Shown here: positions 11,186-22,559 of the stretch, piece after piece
Layout of the letters: each line of letters begins with the position of its first letter
Numbering within the stretch: the stretch's first letter is position 1
Source: Thamnocephalis sphaerospora
Taxonomy: Eukaryota > Zoopagomycota > Zoopagomycetes > Zoopagales > Sigmoideomycetaceae
Assembly: GCA_003614735.1 (NCBI GenBank)
Contig: KZ992436.1
Span: 321-64,320 of the forward strand
DNA: 64,000 bases
Direction: 5' to 3'
The notes under the pieces: generated by a model
The model's database searches: none
What the model was told of the DNA's origin: nothing
What the model saw: the letters and a program-made list of their open reading frames with translations, nothing else
Program-made: the position numbers and the translations under genes

Positions 11186-12939
11186 GACGATGACGGGCTG
11201 TGTATGGAGGACAGGTGGGCGGTAGAAGCGGCACGGATTCCGCGCAACAGACTAGCAGGCGGCCGGAGACGGGGCGATGATCAACAGAGACGTGCGGGTG
11301 CGGATGTGATCAAGCCAGACGAACGGGTAACGGAGGAGCGTGTTGTGGCGGTAAGCCTACGCGTGTGTTTGCCAGCACAGCGCCCTGGTTCGTATTTGGA
11401 GATCGAGTCAGTACGCTCATTTCAATCCCTACACATACCATCATCATCATCATCATCATCATCACCACCACGTCCGAGAACAGGCCATGTCGCGGCAGGT
11501 GCAGGCCACGAGCATGCTGGTCTCCCGGGTATGCTTTTGCCCGGCTCTCCTGCAGCCGACGCAGTGCCAGCATCATTGCTGCATGTACTGCTGCTGGCGC
11601 CATTGCCGCCCCCTGCCGTCTCCGCCTGGGTCTTGCCGCGTCCTTGCCCCTCTCTCACGCGCGCCCGTCCACGCCAGCTGCTTAACCTCCATTTTGCCGG
11701 CCAACCCGCCTTATCACGCAGCTGCCGGGGCTGCGTACTGCATAGAAGCACTCTGGCGCCCGTTCAGCGTCCGTCTACTGCGTGCACGCGTCCGCCATTA
11801 GGTGAGCAACGATGTCGCTCCGGCGCTGTCGCTGCTCCGCGCCGCTGGTTCCAGTACCCGCCAAGTTGAGCACCGATGTCGCCGGGCTCCACTACAATCA
11901 TGCGCACTGCCTGTTCATGTCTCACTAAGCTTCGCCCAATCCGCCTGTGGCATCCACTACATGCCTGAAGAGGAAAGGGGTGCTCTCCACGTTTGCCGCT
12001 GCCGGGCGGTGGAGTTGCCTCTTTCGCTCACACCTATTGCACATCCTTCTGCCTCCTCATCGCCGTTCAGCCCCCACGCACACTCTCATCGCCACTGCTG
12101 CTGCCGCTTCCCTTGCCTTATACCCACGCGCTCACCGCTTCTGCTGCACCGCCTATACACACCTGCAGTTGCGTCCAGACGGCCAGCGCTCATCTTGTGA
12201 GGGTGTGTACGCGTCCACGTTGGCCTCTCTCTCTCTCGCTGCTGCCTCGTCGCCCATTGCAGCCGTTCGTTCGCTTGCAAACCCGGACACTGGGCGGCTA
12301 CTGCGTCGCCTGACCCTCCTCTAGCTAATCTTCTCTCCATCCGCCCCTGCGACGCTGTCTCCTGCTGGGTGCGTGTGCGTTTATATGCGTGTGTGGATGC
12401 GTATGCGGATGTGTGCGCGTCACGCTTGGCCCGGCCTTTGTGCACCTGTGTAAATACGCCTTGAAAACCATCAGGCGTACTGAGCGAAGGTGTAAGTAGG
12501 CCAACCATGCTTCAGGCGCTCACAACCTCCTTCTTTCTCATTCTCCCCTGTCTGCTTATCCATCCTACCTCTGCTGCTCTTTCTGCTGCTGCGTTGCCGC
12601 TACACCCGGCCGCCAATATTGCCGCGTTTTCTGTGTGCGTTGCATCGCGATCGCATCCTGCTTCCTTTGGCGCTCGGTACGCTATCGCCCATCCCCGCTC
12701 TTTTCCGGTGAAACCGCGGCCTTACTACGTTGGTCTCTTGCTCGCGCGCAGCTTGCGGATGCGCTCGCTGGCCTCATTGCCCTCTTCTCGTGTCCGCGTT
12801 GCTGCGGTCTAAGACATCCGCAAAACTTGTGTGGCGTTTAAGCACCGTAAACCTACGCTAACAACCGGCGCGCCACCGTTTCCTCGTCTGCTGTTGTCGT
12901 TCTTGCCTATAGCAACCCGCCACCCTGAATTTAGCTTCC
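11186..12939. promoter_or_regulatory. Pyrimidine-rich upstream/leader region between NDUFB9 and the B56 gene
   Basis: This 1.75 kb divergent region holds no convincing gene. The plus strand, read toward the B56 gene, is strongly enriched in C and T with CTCTCT and TTCCTT runs, especially 11570-12330. This fits a long promoter and 5' leader. Open frames here are a result of the skewed composition: they encode Ser/Pro/Ala/His-rich sequence with no domain. The start codon of NDUFB9 lies at its left edge. Confidence 0.5.
11438..11467. repeat. ATC trinucleotide microsatellite
   Basis: About nine CAT/ATC units sit in the pyrimidine-rich region upstream of the B56 gene. On the minus strand the same bases read as a run of ATG codons, but no gene is evident. 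Confidence 0.85.
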
Positions 12940-15900
12940 ATGATGAAAGGACTCAAGAACCGGATGGTGAGCAGGCGTGTGCTCGTGGCAATGATGGCGC
13001 TCGTGATGCTGCAGAGACGAGCCTGGCGCAAGAAGCGCGGCGCGGCGCGGCAGGAGCTGGCGGCAGGAGACGGCGGCGCGAGCGACCGTCCGCCTAGATG
13101 GCGTGCATGCAATGCGGAAACGAACAGCCTACGGCTTGCTGACCTGCGTTTCCTCTGCTCGCTCACAGTTGTCGCGAGGAAAAAAGACGGCGGATAGTCA
13201 GGACGCTGCTGCGACAGCGGCCAGCAGCAGTGCCAGTACTGTACGTAGCCGAGGCGAAACGGATGCGGGACGCACTGGGTGGCTGCATCGGGGCACACAC
13301 GGTGCAGCAAGTGCCAGTCAGCTGTATGCAGACGTCGCAGCGGACGTTAGTTACGACGACGATGACGACGACGGTGGCGACGGCGACGGCGGCGGCGGCG
13401 GCGGCGCTTGGCCATAGCGCGCGGAGCTATCGACAATTGCGCGCGCGCTCACTCGCTTTATCATGCCGGCAGAATGTGGCTGCTGGCCAGGCCGCGCCAG
13501 GTCCGCCGCAACAGACGGCGCCTCAACTGACGGTCAATACAGTAAATGCCCAGCATAGCGCCAAGAAAGAGGTGCCCAAGAGCGCGTCGCTCAGCCGACT
13601 CAAGCTGGCGCACGACTCGATCCCAATGCTCAAATCCCCGGCACGTCAGCCATCCTCCCGTTTTCACGCCGCCGGTCGCGTGGAACTAGAGCGACTGCCT
13701 GGACTGCACGGTATGCAGACGCACAAACACTGTGCGACCAAGGGCGCACACGCTTGGATGTCGGTGTAACTGACGCCGACACATGCACGCTCGGTGATGG
13801 TCGCAGAGGTGCGCGAGATAGAACGTCACGACCTGTTTATCCGCAAGATCCGCCAGTGCTCTGTCGTCTTTGACTTTACGGATCCTCTGGCTGATCTGCA
13901 GGGCAAGGAGATCAAGCGGCAGACGCTCACCGAGCTGGTCGAGTATATTACAACACAGCGCGGCGTTATCTCGGAGCCCGTCTATCCGGAAGTGTTTTCC
14001 ATGGTGTGTAACAGCCCGCGTCGTATGCTGTAGCGCTGGCTAACGCGTTGGTACCCGGTCGCCTGTCTGCAGTTTGCCAGCAACCTGTTCCGGCCCATTC
14101 CGCCGCAGGTCAACCCGTCGGGCGATGCGTACGATCCAGAGGAGGACGAGCCAGTGCTTGAGATGGCTTGGCCGCACCTCCAGATCGTCTACGAATTTTT
14201 CCTTCGCTTTGTGGAGTCGCCCGAGTTTAACGCGAACGTCGCCAAAAAGTACATTGACCACAACTTTATCCTTCAGGTGAGAATGCGCGCCATCGGCCTG
14301 CATCCCAGCGGCGTTCGACCGTGTGCTGAGTGACGTCTGTAGCTCCTGGATCTGTTTGATAGCGAGGACCCGCGCGAGCGCGACTTTTTGAAGACGACGC
14401 TGCATCGTATCTACGGAAAGTTCCTGAATCTGCGCGCCTTTATTCGGCGCTCCATCAACAACATATTCTTTCAGTTTATCTACGAGACGGAGCGACACAA
14501 TGGCGTTGCGGAATTGCTGGAGATTCTCGGCAGGTGAGCATGGTGGTGCCCGACCGGTCATCAGCCACGCAATTCTGGTCCTAACTGTGAAACGGCCGTT
14601 CGTCAGTATCATCAACGGATTTGCATTGCCGCTCAAGGAAGAGCACAAAATCTTTCTGATGCGCGTGCTAATCCCGCTGCACAAGGTCAAGTCGCTCAGC
14701 CTGTACCACCCGCAGCTGGCCTATTGTGTGGTGCAGTTCCTAGAAAAGGATCCGTCGCTGACAAAGGAGGTGGGGCGACTTGGCATAGCACAGCAAGACT
14801 GTCACGTGTGCGCTTACCCACTGTTTACATTGTCTGCGATTCGCCAGGTGGTCACTGGCCTACTCCGCTATTGGCCCAAGGTAAACAGTCCCAAAGAAGT
14901 CATGTTCCTCAACGAGCTGGAGGAGATACTGGACGTGATTGAGCCGCAGGAGTTTGCAAAGGTTTGCGTGCCGCTGTTCCAGCAGCTGTCACGCTCCGTG
15001 GCCAGCCCTCATTTTCAGGTAACCATCACAGGACAGCATGGGTAGTGTGGGTGCCGACTAGACGCGCTGTACTAACCGCTGCTGTGCGTGTCTACTTGTG
15101 TAGGTTGCAGAGCGCGCGCTGTACTATTGGAACAACGAGTACATTGTCAATCTCGTTGCAGAGAACATCCAGACAATTATGCCGATCATGTTCAGCTCCT
15201 TGTACAAGCATAGCAAAACGCACTGGAATCGGTGCGTGGGCCGACGCTATCTGACGCCGTAGCAAGACGCTAACGCGCACATTGCCTGCTCGTCCGTGTG
15301 GTTTTCGATACGCATAGCACCATCCACGGTCTAATTTACAACGCGCTCAAGATCATGATGGAGATGGATCCTGCACTGTTTGACGAGTGTGCAAACCAGT
15401 TCAAGCTGGCGCGTCAAGAGTACGTGTGGTGCATTGGACGCGCGCGGTGCGCTGGATAGGCGGCTAACTGAGCGCAATTACCATGTTTGTCACGGCAGAG
15501 ATCGCCGGAAGCAGAAGGAGCGCGAGGAGAACTGGCGCAAGCTGGAGGAGGCGGCGTCTAATAACGCATCCAAGAATCCGGAGTTGCAGGCCAAGAATGT
15601 GGCGCTGATCAACCCGAATGCGTTTGAAGTCGGTCAGACCAACGGTAGGCACCTTTGGCATCGATCGCCCAGTCCAGCACGCGCTAATGCTGGCGATCCC
15701 GTTGCACCGTGATATCGCACCAGGCGATGTCAATGGCACAGAGGATGCAGAGATGGACGCGGATGGTGAAGGCGAAATGGCAATTGCTGGAGAGCCGCTG
15801 GTCGGCGACGAGGGCGCAGATGCTATTGCGCACGACCTGGTGGGTGCTCGCTGGCGCTGGTGAACCATACTTGTCCATCAGTCTGCCTGCTTTTGTACTG

Positions 15901-16072
15901 ACGGTCTGCGCTGTACGCTTAGGAACAATTCGAGGCGGGGCCGCCGGTGCCAGTGTTCCGACGCAAGTCTGTCCTGCCGGTGGACGAGCAGGTGGTCATT
16001 GAATTGGCGGCGCACAAGAGCTTGGACGAGAGAATCAACTCGCCAACCACCGCGACGGCGCCGGAGAACTAA
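12940..16072 (+). CDS. RTS1: PP2A B56 (B') regulatory subunit, Rts1 type
   Basis: The short first exon MMKGLKNRM matches the start MMRGFKQRL of yeast Rts1, which fixes the start. A low-complexity Ser/Ala/Thr-rich region follows (including a [18 protein letters not shown] tract), then a linker [18 protein letters not shown]. The B56 HEAT-like fold begins at [20 protein letters not shown] and runs through [53 protein letters not shown] and [19 protein letters not shown]. The C-terminus is acidic, then Val/Arg-rich, ending ATAPEN. B56 subunits direct PP2A to substrates, in fungi notably at centromeres and in stress and cell-cycle control. There are about ten introns. Confidence 0.92.
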
Positions 16073-16707
16073 ATATTGCCGATTCGCATATACGCCACCT
16101 CCGCGGTCGTGTCTGGCGTGGACTGCAGACAGATATATGTGGCGATCAAAGAGCGTGTGTGCAGAAGACTACTACCTCCGAGCTGGCGGTTGGGAAGGCT
16201 TGGCTGCCATCATGCTCGTCGTGTGTTCTACCGCTCCTTTTTGCGCCTCCACCCATCTTCACCGCGCTCTGCCGCACCTATCTTTTCTCTTTCGTCTCTC
16301 GCGTTTGGCACCACTCCCACGTCTCCTGCTATCGCCATGCTTCTTTTCTACCCGTTTTACGTGTCGACCCGCTGTAGTCTTCGTCATTACACTACTACTT
16401 CTATTCATGTTGCCATCCAGCGCGGTTGCTCGAGCGCGACTGAGCGCAATGTACGCGCAGCAATGTCACCTTGCCGCACTGCGCAGACAAGCTGCGTGTG
16501 TATGTGTGCCTTACTTCAAAACGAGCGTCTGCAGCCTGGTGTAGCATACAGCGCGTGCTGGACGGTCAATATGATTATTTGTTGCGAGAATTTTTATATG
16601 AACACGAATATAAAGTGCAGTGTGCACATGCAATATCAGCGCATCAAGATGACCCAATGCTAGAACGTATCATGCAAGCGTGCCCAGACTACGAACGGTC
16701 GGGCACA
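16073..16707. other. Convergent intergenic region
   Basis: This 635-base stretch between the stops of the B56 gene and the PB1-UBA gene is pyrimidine-rich on the plus strand in its first half and AT-richer after 16560. Overlapping plus-strand frames show no domain or splice pattern that I trust. No gene is called. Confidence 0.5.
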
Positions 16708-18192
16708 CTATGCGGCAGACTTTCCAGCTCGGACCCGAGTGCAAACGCGTGTGTTCTCTGCTCGATCCTGTCTGTCTGCCGCAAAGGCAAGCGCAACCAT
16801 GACTTGCGCCAAATCGCCACCATGCTGTTCTAGCAGCCGACTGTTTTTCTTTTGGTCTCCATATCCTAATGCTTTCAGCAGTGCAAGCTGCTCTTCATAG
16901 AAGATGCTGCTGCTGATGATTCTGCTGGCACTTGACGTTTGCGAAGAACTGTGGGCGACAGTGGTAATGGCCGCTGTGTCGGGGCAAGGATAGGTAGCAT
17001 CATATTGATAGGCGGGATGATGATAATGCTGACGTGATGGCCCTGTATCTGCTAAATTCCTACTAATGCGACGCTCTTGATGACATGATCTGACGCTACT
17101 AGTGCCAGCTGCCACTACCGGTATAGTCGCTACAGCATTATCTGTAGGCCGACGACGCGAAGCAGAGATGGGCGATGATGTATTGGTAGAGTCTGTCAAG
17201 TCGAGAGCTGAATCGTGGCGGTGAGAAGAGTGTGTCCGCGGACCTAGACCCTGCATATGAAAGCCTGGCAAATGAAAGGCTGGCGGGCAAAGAGCAGGCG
17301 GATAAAGGGCAGGCAGGTGGAAGGCACGTGGACGACTGGAGTGTGCTGGTTTGCCTGGATGATAGGGCGGAAAACAGGGACGTGCATCCTGCATAGTGCG
17401 TGTAGAGCAGGGTAGGCTGACGTGACCTACGCCCGTATTGCCGGTAGAACTGCTCGGCACTGGCGGGCGGGCCTTGCCGGTCCTGTGCTTGTCTGCGGCG
17501 TGCGGATCAAACAGCAGACCGAGATCACCGGGATGCGGCCGGCGGCTCGTCCTCTTTCTGACGTCATACCCGTCCTTTGAGGCTGACCCGCGCTTCTTGG
17601 CGCTACCCGCACCAGCATCAATGAGCGCTTTAACGACGGCTGCAACGCTAACAGCAGTTAACGATGAGCGGTTCCCTGCAGGCGAAGGCGGATGTGTGTA
17701 CAGACTATCAGCGGCCGATATGGCCGACCCTGATAGAGCACTGTCGCCGCAGATGGAGCTGCCGGCCGTCGCATGGCTGCTACTCAGGGTAGATCTGGCA
17801 GAGCAATCGTCGGTGTCGGTAAACATCCGCTCCTCGCCACCGAGGCTGGGAGTACTGTGATCAATCAGGTCGCCGTTGACCATGACTGCGGTCGAGACTT
17901 TGGTCATCGTGCTAGAGGCAAGATCGTCGGCTGGCACAACCCAGAAGCGAGCCGAGCTTTTGCCGCTGATGCTTACTTGATGCAGTGCCTCTCGCAGTTC
18001 AGCGTCTGTGTCAAAGATGACTCTGTCGTCCTCCTCGTCGACATAGGCAAGGCGAACGTCCGCTACCGTTCCTGGCAGTCCAAAGTGCCCATGGACTTGC
18101 GCAGCCAGATCCAACCATGCAATGTCGTTTGGCACGACGAGTCGGCGAGCAATTTTGCCATGTAAAATCTTTACAGTGATCGGCTGCGACAT
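16708..18192 (-). CDS. PB1-UBA protein, p62/NBR1-like architecture without ZZ or FW domains
   Basis: This is an intronless gene of 494 residues. Residues 4-85 form a PB1 domain: TVKILHGKIARRL carries the basic lysine, and YVDEEDDRVIFDTDAEL is the acidic OPCA motif, so it could join head-to-tail chains. Residues about 90-430 are low complexity (Ser/Thr/Pro/His), with a repeat of the form PALYPPALCPPAFHLP. Residues about 435-475, EEQLALLKALGYGDQKKNSR to ALA, form a UBA domain with the usual LGYG loop. PB1 plus C-terminal UBA is the frame of the selective-autophagy receptors p62 and NBR1, but no ZZ zinc finger or FW domain lies between them. A proteasome shuttle or signalling scaffold is the alternative. 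Function is inferred from architecture only. Confidence 0.75.
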   Translation of the reverse strand: MSQPITVKILHGKIARRLVVPNDIAWLDLAAQVHGHFGLPGTVADVRLAYVDEEDDRVIFDTDAELREALHQVSISGKSSARFWVVPADDLASSTMTKVSTAVMVNGDLIDHSTPSLGGEERMFTDTDDCSARSTLSSSHATAGSSICGDSALSGSAISAADSLYTHPPSPAGNRSSLTAVSVAAVVKALIDAGAGSAKKRGSASKDGYDVRKRTSRRPHPGDLGLLFDPHAADKHRTGKARPPVPSSSTGNTGVGHVSLPCSTRTMQDARPCFPPYHPGKPAHSSRPRAFHLPALYPPALCPPAFHLPGFHMQGLGPRTHSSHRHDSALDLTDSTNTSSPISASRRRPTDNAVATIPVVAAGTSSVRSCHQERRISRNLADTGPSRQHYHHPAYQYDATYPCPDTAAITTVAHSSSQTSSASRIISSSIFYEEQLALLKALGYGDQKKNSRLLEQHGGDLAQVMVALAFAADRQDRAENTRVCTRVRAGKSAA

Positions 18193-18823
18193 GGGTGGGT
18201 GTGGCTGCAGGGCTTACGGTGCGGTGTGTAGTAGGTAAACTGTGCAAAGTGTGTCGTGGCTAGCGGCTGCTTGGCGAGCAAGAGTGGATGAGAAAGAGAG
18301 GCGGTAAGTGTGCGTGCGGATGAAGGCGAGCATAGGCGAGGGCAATGACGAGCATGGTGCCGGCCATCCTTGTGCTATTCCCAGGCCAACACCCTTGCTA
18401 GCACGGTACATGGAAGTGTGGCTGCTTGCGTGCATTACAGTCACCAGACGCATATGATGCATACCATCATCCCTTTTGCGGCAAGCTCTAGGCCTTTACA
18501 TAAGCTGTCCACAGTCACCGCAGCCGGAAATCCGTCCCAGTCTCCAGGTATAGCTCCGCAGTCGCTCGCCTCAAGTCGCGCGCACCATGCCGCTACAAAG
18601 CCAGCTCGTCGACTAGTGAGTGCGACCCAAGACGTCCCATTATGGCCAGCACGATATGATGCTGTGGCCAGCAGGTGCACACCCCATTTATGCGCTCAAG
18701 GTCACACGCCCCTGCCGGTCGGTGGCGTACACGCGCATGTGCGAGGTGCGCAACACATGTAGGCGCACTTCAGTTTAATGCTGCTATCTAGTTGCTAGAC
18801 TGAATACATAATGCCAACTAAAA
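18193..18823. other. Region without a supported gene
   Basis: This 631-base stretch lies between the PB1-UBA start and the stop of the hydrolase gene. A possible two-exon plus-strand fragment can be drawn around 18540-18778 (ending RNTCRRTSV and a TAA), but it matches nothing I know and the splice sites are ambiguous. I leave it unannotated. Confidence 0.4.
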
Positions 18824-20615
18824 CTACTGAGAGGCTTCTGGCACGAGCGAAAACGCCGTGGAAGCCGTCGGACCCACAGGTCCTGCGGCCGGCAGCACGC
18901 GTCCAGGCAGCATGCGTATCGGAGTAGACAGCTTTGGTATCTGAGTTTCGTCGTAGGTCGCGTGCAACTGCGGAAGAAAAGGCGTCAGCAATGCGAGTAT
19001 GCAGAAGCGTCGGTGCAAAAGTGCATTACCAAGAACATGGCCTCAGCAAACTCGGACAGCGGCTTGTTGCACCAGCGGCGTGGACGCAGAGTGCCCTCAA
19101 ACCAGCCAATATGGCCACCGCATCCGGTCAGCGCCATAATGACAAATGGGTTGAACCTGCCGCATAGCACGGTGCCAACGCGTGTGAGTCGGTAGTAACG
19201 ACAAGGCAAGCGTGGATTGCGTGGCCGCACTTACTTGACCTCCTCAAATGGCGCGCCCTCGACATCCGTCACTGGATCGTCGTGTGCGTTCAGGCACAGA
19301 AGCGGGACGCGGACACGCGTCATCCAGCGAGACGAGGACGCATCGCGATAGTAGTCGTCGACAGTATCATAACCGCCCATAATCCTGGTGACGTTTATAT
19401 CAAAGTCGCGAAGCGTTTTGACCTGTTGTGCACAGCACAAGATTAGCACACACACGCAGACGGCGCGTTGTCTACCAGCGACTGTCTGCAAATCTGCTTA
19501 CCGACAGAATACGCTCCGAGTCGAGATTTGGAACCTTGCTCAGCTGTTCGTAGTGCTTCAAATAAATAGCCTTGAGATTACTGGCCATAGCAGGCGAGTA
19601 GATTTTGCGACCGAGCCAGCTACGCTCCAATGCCAGCGATCCGCTGCAGAAGGGGCCGAGTAGATGTTGGTAAATACATGGCATACCAGTTGTCGCTGCA
19701 GGTTGGCGCCAGCTACTTACATATGCAGATCAAAGGGATTCGACACGGACATGGCAAACGAAAGTGGGCAATGCTCGCCCTCCTCGCCAAGATACTGTTC
19801 GTCACTGGTAAGCCTGACGAATCTCTGACCGACTAAGCCTATGTACTTGCCTTGACCAGAACGTTGGAGCCAAGCGAGAAACCCACAGCCCCTAGCTTCG
19901 CGCCAGGGCACAGACGCTGGATGTGCGAAATGGCAAAGCGCAGATCGTCGGTCCAGGCGCCAGAGTAGAGCCGAGGCGTATGCAAGCGCGTTTCCGCACA
20001 GCCACGAAAGTTGGCAACGACCGCACGACACACCGGCACCAGCTCGGGTCTGTCTTTGCTCGGCACCGTCAGGCGTTCGAGCAGACCGCGAATGTAGCCC
20101 TCATGGCTGCCGCCCGTCAGACCGCTGACGACAATCAGCGTTGGCTCGCTCGCATTCTCGGCCGTGGGCATCGCTGGTGTCCAATCCAGTGCGACCTTGC
20201 CGCCATCCGGCAGGTCGATCAGCTCTCTGTTGCGAGGACGACCAATGCTGTTTGGTTACTATCGGTCACGCATGCGCGCTTTGTGTGCTACCGCGTACCG
20301 CTCGTATGTAATAGGATGCGCCTCCTCCAGCCCGCTGTAGGCTGACCACGCCGTTTGAAGATGGCCGTTAGACAGCCACCAGGTAGAGCGAAAGTGTGCC
20401 TTTGGCCCAAACAACGACGGACAACGCGGCGCCAGATAGTCCTTGAGTGTAGTCTCGTCGGTCAACACGCTGCTCTCCGACGACTGTGCATCGCTCGTAC
20501 GCTCGCCCGCGTCCTTGGCCGGCAGTAGCCTCAGCGTAGTTGGGTGTTGGACCAATTCCACCGGATAGGTGCAAGTCAGCCAGTTCCACGCGTTTTGCAG
20601 CACAGACGACGACAT
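18824..20615 (-). CDS. ABHD1/3-type alpha/beta hydrolase (Eht1/Eeb1/Ymr210w family)
   Basis: The protein has about 470 residues over seven or so exons. GPKAHFRSTWWLSNGHLQT is the typical family opening (the NGHLQT motif is diagnostic), followed by SGLTGGSHEGYIRGL, VVANFRGCAETRL and the nucleophile elbow GFSLGSN. The acid is in HDDPVTD and the catalytic histidine in GGHIGWFEG. Yeast members make medium-chain fatty acid ethyl esters or hydrolyse monoacylglycerols; animal ABHD3 cleaves medium-chain phospholipids. An in-frame extension upstream of the chosen Met at 20615 has a hydrophobic stretch (ARYLVLVSVLMPQPLALRI) that could be an N-terminal membrane anchor with a start near 20795. It shares a 246-base divergent region with the FAM32A homologue. 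Confidence 0.88.
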
Positions 20616-20861
20616 GACAGAATCAACACGCGAGCGGGAGTTGAATGGCGACAAAAGTGCTGGCAATATAGTAGGAAGGCGAGCTGCAATGCGGAGAGCA
20701 AGCGGCTGGGGCATAAGAACGGAGACGAGGACAAGATAACGCGCTGCAGCTGGTCGGGCCGAGCACGAAGCCGATAGCGTGACCGGCAACATCCACTGCC
20801 GATAACCCGTGGGCCAGCAGCAAAAATCCCACACACGCCTCAGTAACCGCCTACCTTCGCA

Positions 20862-21514
20862 ATGTCCGCGTATGATCAAACCATTCGCACCACGCTCAAG
20901 TTCAAGGGCGGCAATGGCGGAGGCATCAAAAAGTAGGTGCCAAGCGCAATCACGGGAGATTGCCAAGACGCCTGCGGTTTGCTCATTGGGACTGCATCGT
21001 CTCTCCACTTTTGCCAGAAAGAGCAAGAAGAAGCGAAAGGAGAAGGAGCAGCTAGCTGCTGCGCTAAAGGAGGAATCGGCGACCGGGTCTGGCTACAGCT
21101 CCAGCGCTACGAGTTCGCCTGCACTACCACCAGTGCGCAAGACCAAGGCTGAGCTGCGCTTTGAGGAGGTGCAAGAGCGGCGGGTATGTTTGCTAAACCG
21201 TTGCTAGCTGCATCCTTTGCTGATGACCACTGCTACAGGAAGCCGAGATGATCAAGAAGGCCGCCACGAAATCGCACAAGGAAAAGGTGGCGGTGAGTAG
21301 TGCGGGTCGCGTTGCAAGGCAGGCGGCTTGTAGGCATCACTGACGTTGCGATCGGCCAGGAATTCAACGAGTACCTAAACAACCTAAGCGAGCACTACGA
21401 CATTCCCAAGGTAGGCCAAGCTGATTGCCGCGCCTGCACTTTCAGTTCACCACTAATGCAGGCGTACAAACTATTGCTGCGTTCTGGATACGCCTACAGG
21501 TTGGTCCTGGCTAA
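20862..21514 (+). CDS. FAM32A-like splicing factor
   Basis: Five small exons. MSAYDQTIRTTLKFKGG opens the protein, then a lysine-rich patch (KSKKKRKEKEQ), TKAELRFEEVQERR, ATKSHKEKV and EFNEYLNNLSEHYDIPK. The closing exon (21500-21514) codes only VGPG and stop, restoring the family ending IPKVxxx. Human FAM32A binds the catalytic spliceosome (C*/P) and helps the exon-ligation step. The family is absent from budding yeast but common elsewhere. The start is clear, 246 bases from the divergent hydrolase gene. Confidence 0.88.
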
Positions 21515-21545
21515 CACGACGCAGGACATGTCGAGCATCCAACCG

Positions 21546-21566
21546 TGCTGCTGCTGCTGCTGCTGT
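21546..21566. repeat. CTG trinucleotide run
   Basis: Seven near-perfect CTG units lie just after the FAM32A stop, in the space between two convergent genes. Confidence 0.8.
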
Positions 21567-21659
21567 TGCCATTGCTATCCTATACACTACAAACTGTTCG
21601 TACATTGCTCAACACGCCGTTTTCTTTGCCAGATGGTGCATAGAGCATGTAACTGCTGT

Positions 21660-22283
21660 TTATGTCGCTTCATTTACTGCTACTGCCCTTTGGCGGCGGC
21701 GCATTGTTTTCCAGAGAGACGTGCTCTGTGCCCGGTGCCGCACCAAACTTTAGCTGATGCAGCGCGCATCGACATGTCTCCAGAAGCTAAGCACCATACA
21801 TTGTACATGAGCTGCGACAGCATGAACTTTGCATGTTCGATCACCTACCGGATGCTCGATATAGTCCTCACAGCGAAAACACCAAAAAGACAGATCCGAA
21901 AAGCTAGCACATACTGCGTGCTCGTCCTCGGCGCCCTTGCCACTAGTTGCATGCGCCGCCATATGTCCCTGAACATACCTAGTCACGCTCTACATTAGCA
22001 TGACGGGATTTAAACAGCGTCTTTTGCACATACCGGCTGCACATGATGCGGCCGCACGAAAGGCAGTACCAGTTTTCGCTCTTGTCGCCGCACACTTCGC
22101 AAGGCGCAGTCACTACATTGCCTGTGTCATTAGCAGCCTATTTGCACAGTAATAAGAGTGGGGCGTACCGTCGAGTGTCGACAGGTCGGCATTCAGGCGT
22201 TCGCCTAGTGCCAGCACATGTGGGCAATCAAGCCGTGGTGCTACTGCAAAGCCGGCAAGTAGCTGGGCTGTTGCGTCGGCCAT
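21660..22283 (-). CDS. Small ZnF-UBP (ubiquitin C-terminus-binding) protein
   Basis: Four exons give a protein of roughly 140 residues that is little more than one UBP-type zinc finger. LDCPHVLAL supplies the first ligands, then CEVCGDKSENWYCLSCGRIM and RYVQGHMAAHATS, then HAVCASFSDLSFWCFRCEDY. The FSDLSFWC motif and the paired Cys/His ligands are characteristic of domains that bind the free C-terminal GG of ubiquitin, as in HDAC6 and USP5. No protease or deacetylase domain is attached. The start at 22283 gives MADATAQLLAG; an in-frame Met lies further upstream. The last exon is the least certain. Confidence 0.75.
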
Positions 22284-22559
22284 GATGCAATGCGGAACAG
22301 GAAAGAGTGACGTGGTGCAGCAGCATACATGATGCCTGCAGCGCACATTGACACGGATGTACCCTTGGCTGCTTACATCTGATCCGAACGCAAATGCTAT
22401 AATGGATCGGTCTCTTGCTCACCAGAATGCAGCAATGCGTACTCCACTCTGGTCTACGTGGCAAAAGAGAGATGCTACATCTTGCGCAGTCATATTGACA
22501 GCCAATTTGTTTAGATGTCCTGTGCTCCATGCCATCTCTCTTCAATTCCTTCCTCATCG

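Noticed and set aside
11365-12324. Several overlapping 100-300 codon frames upstream of the B56 gene
   Set aside because: Composition-driven frames in CT-rich DNA, with no domain and no splice pattern.
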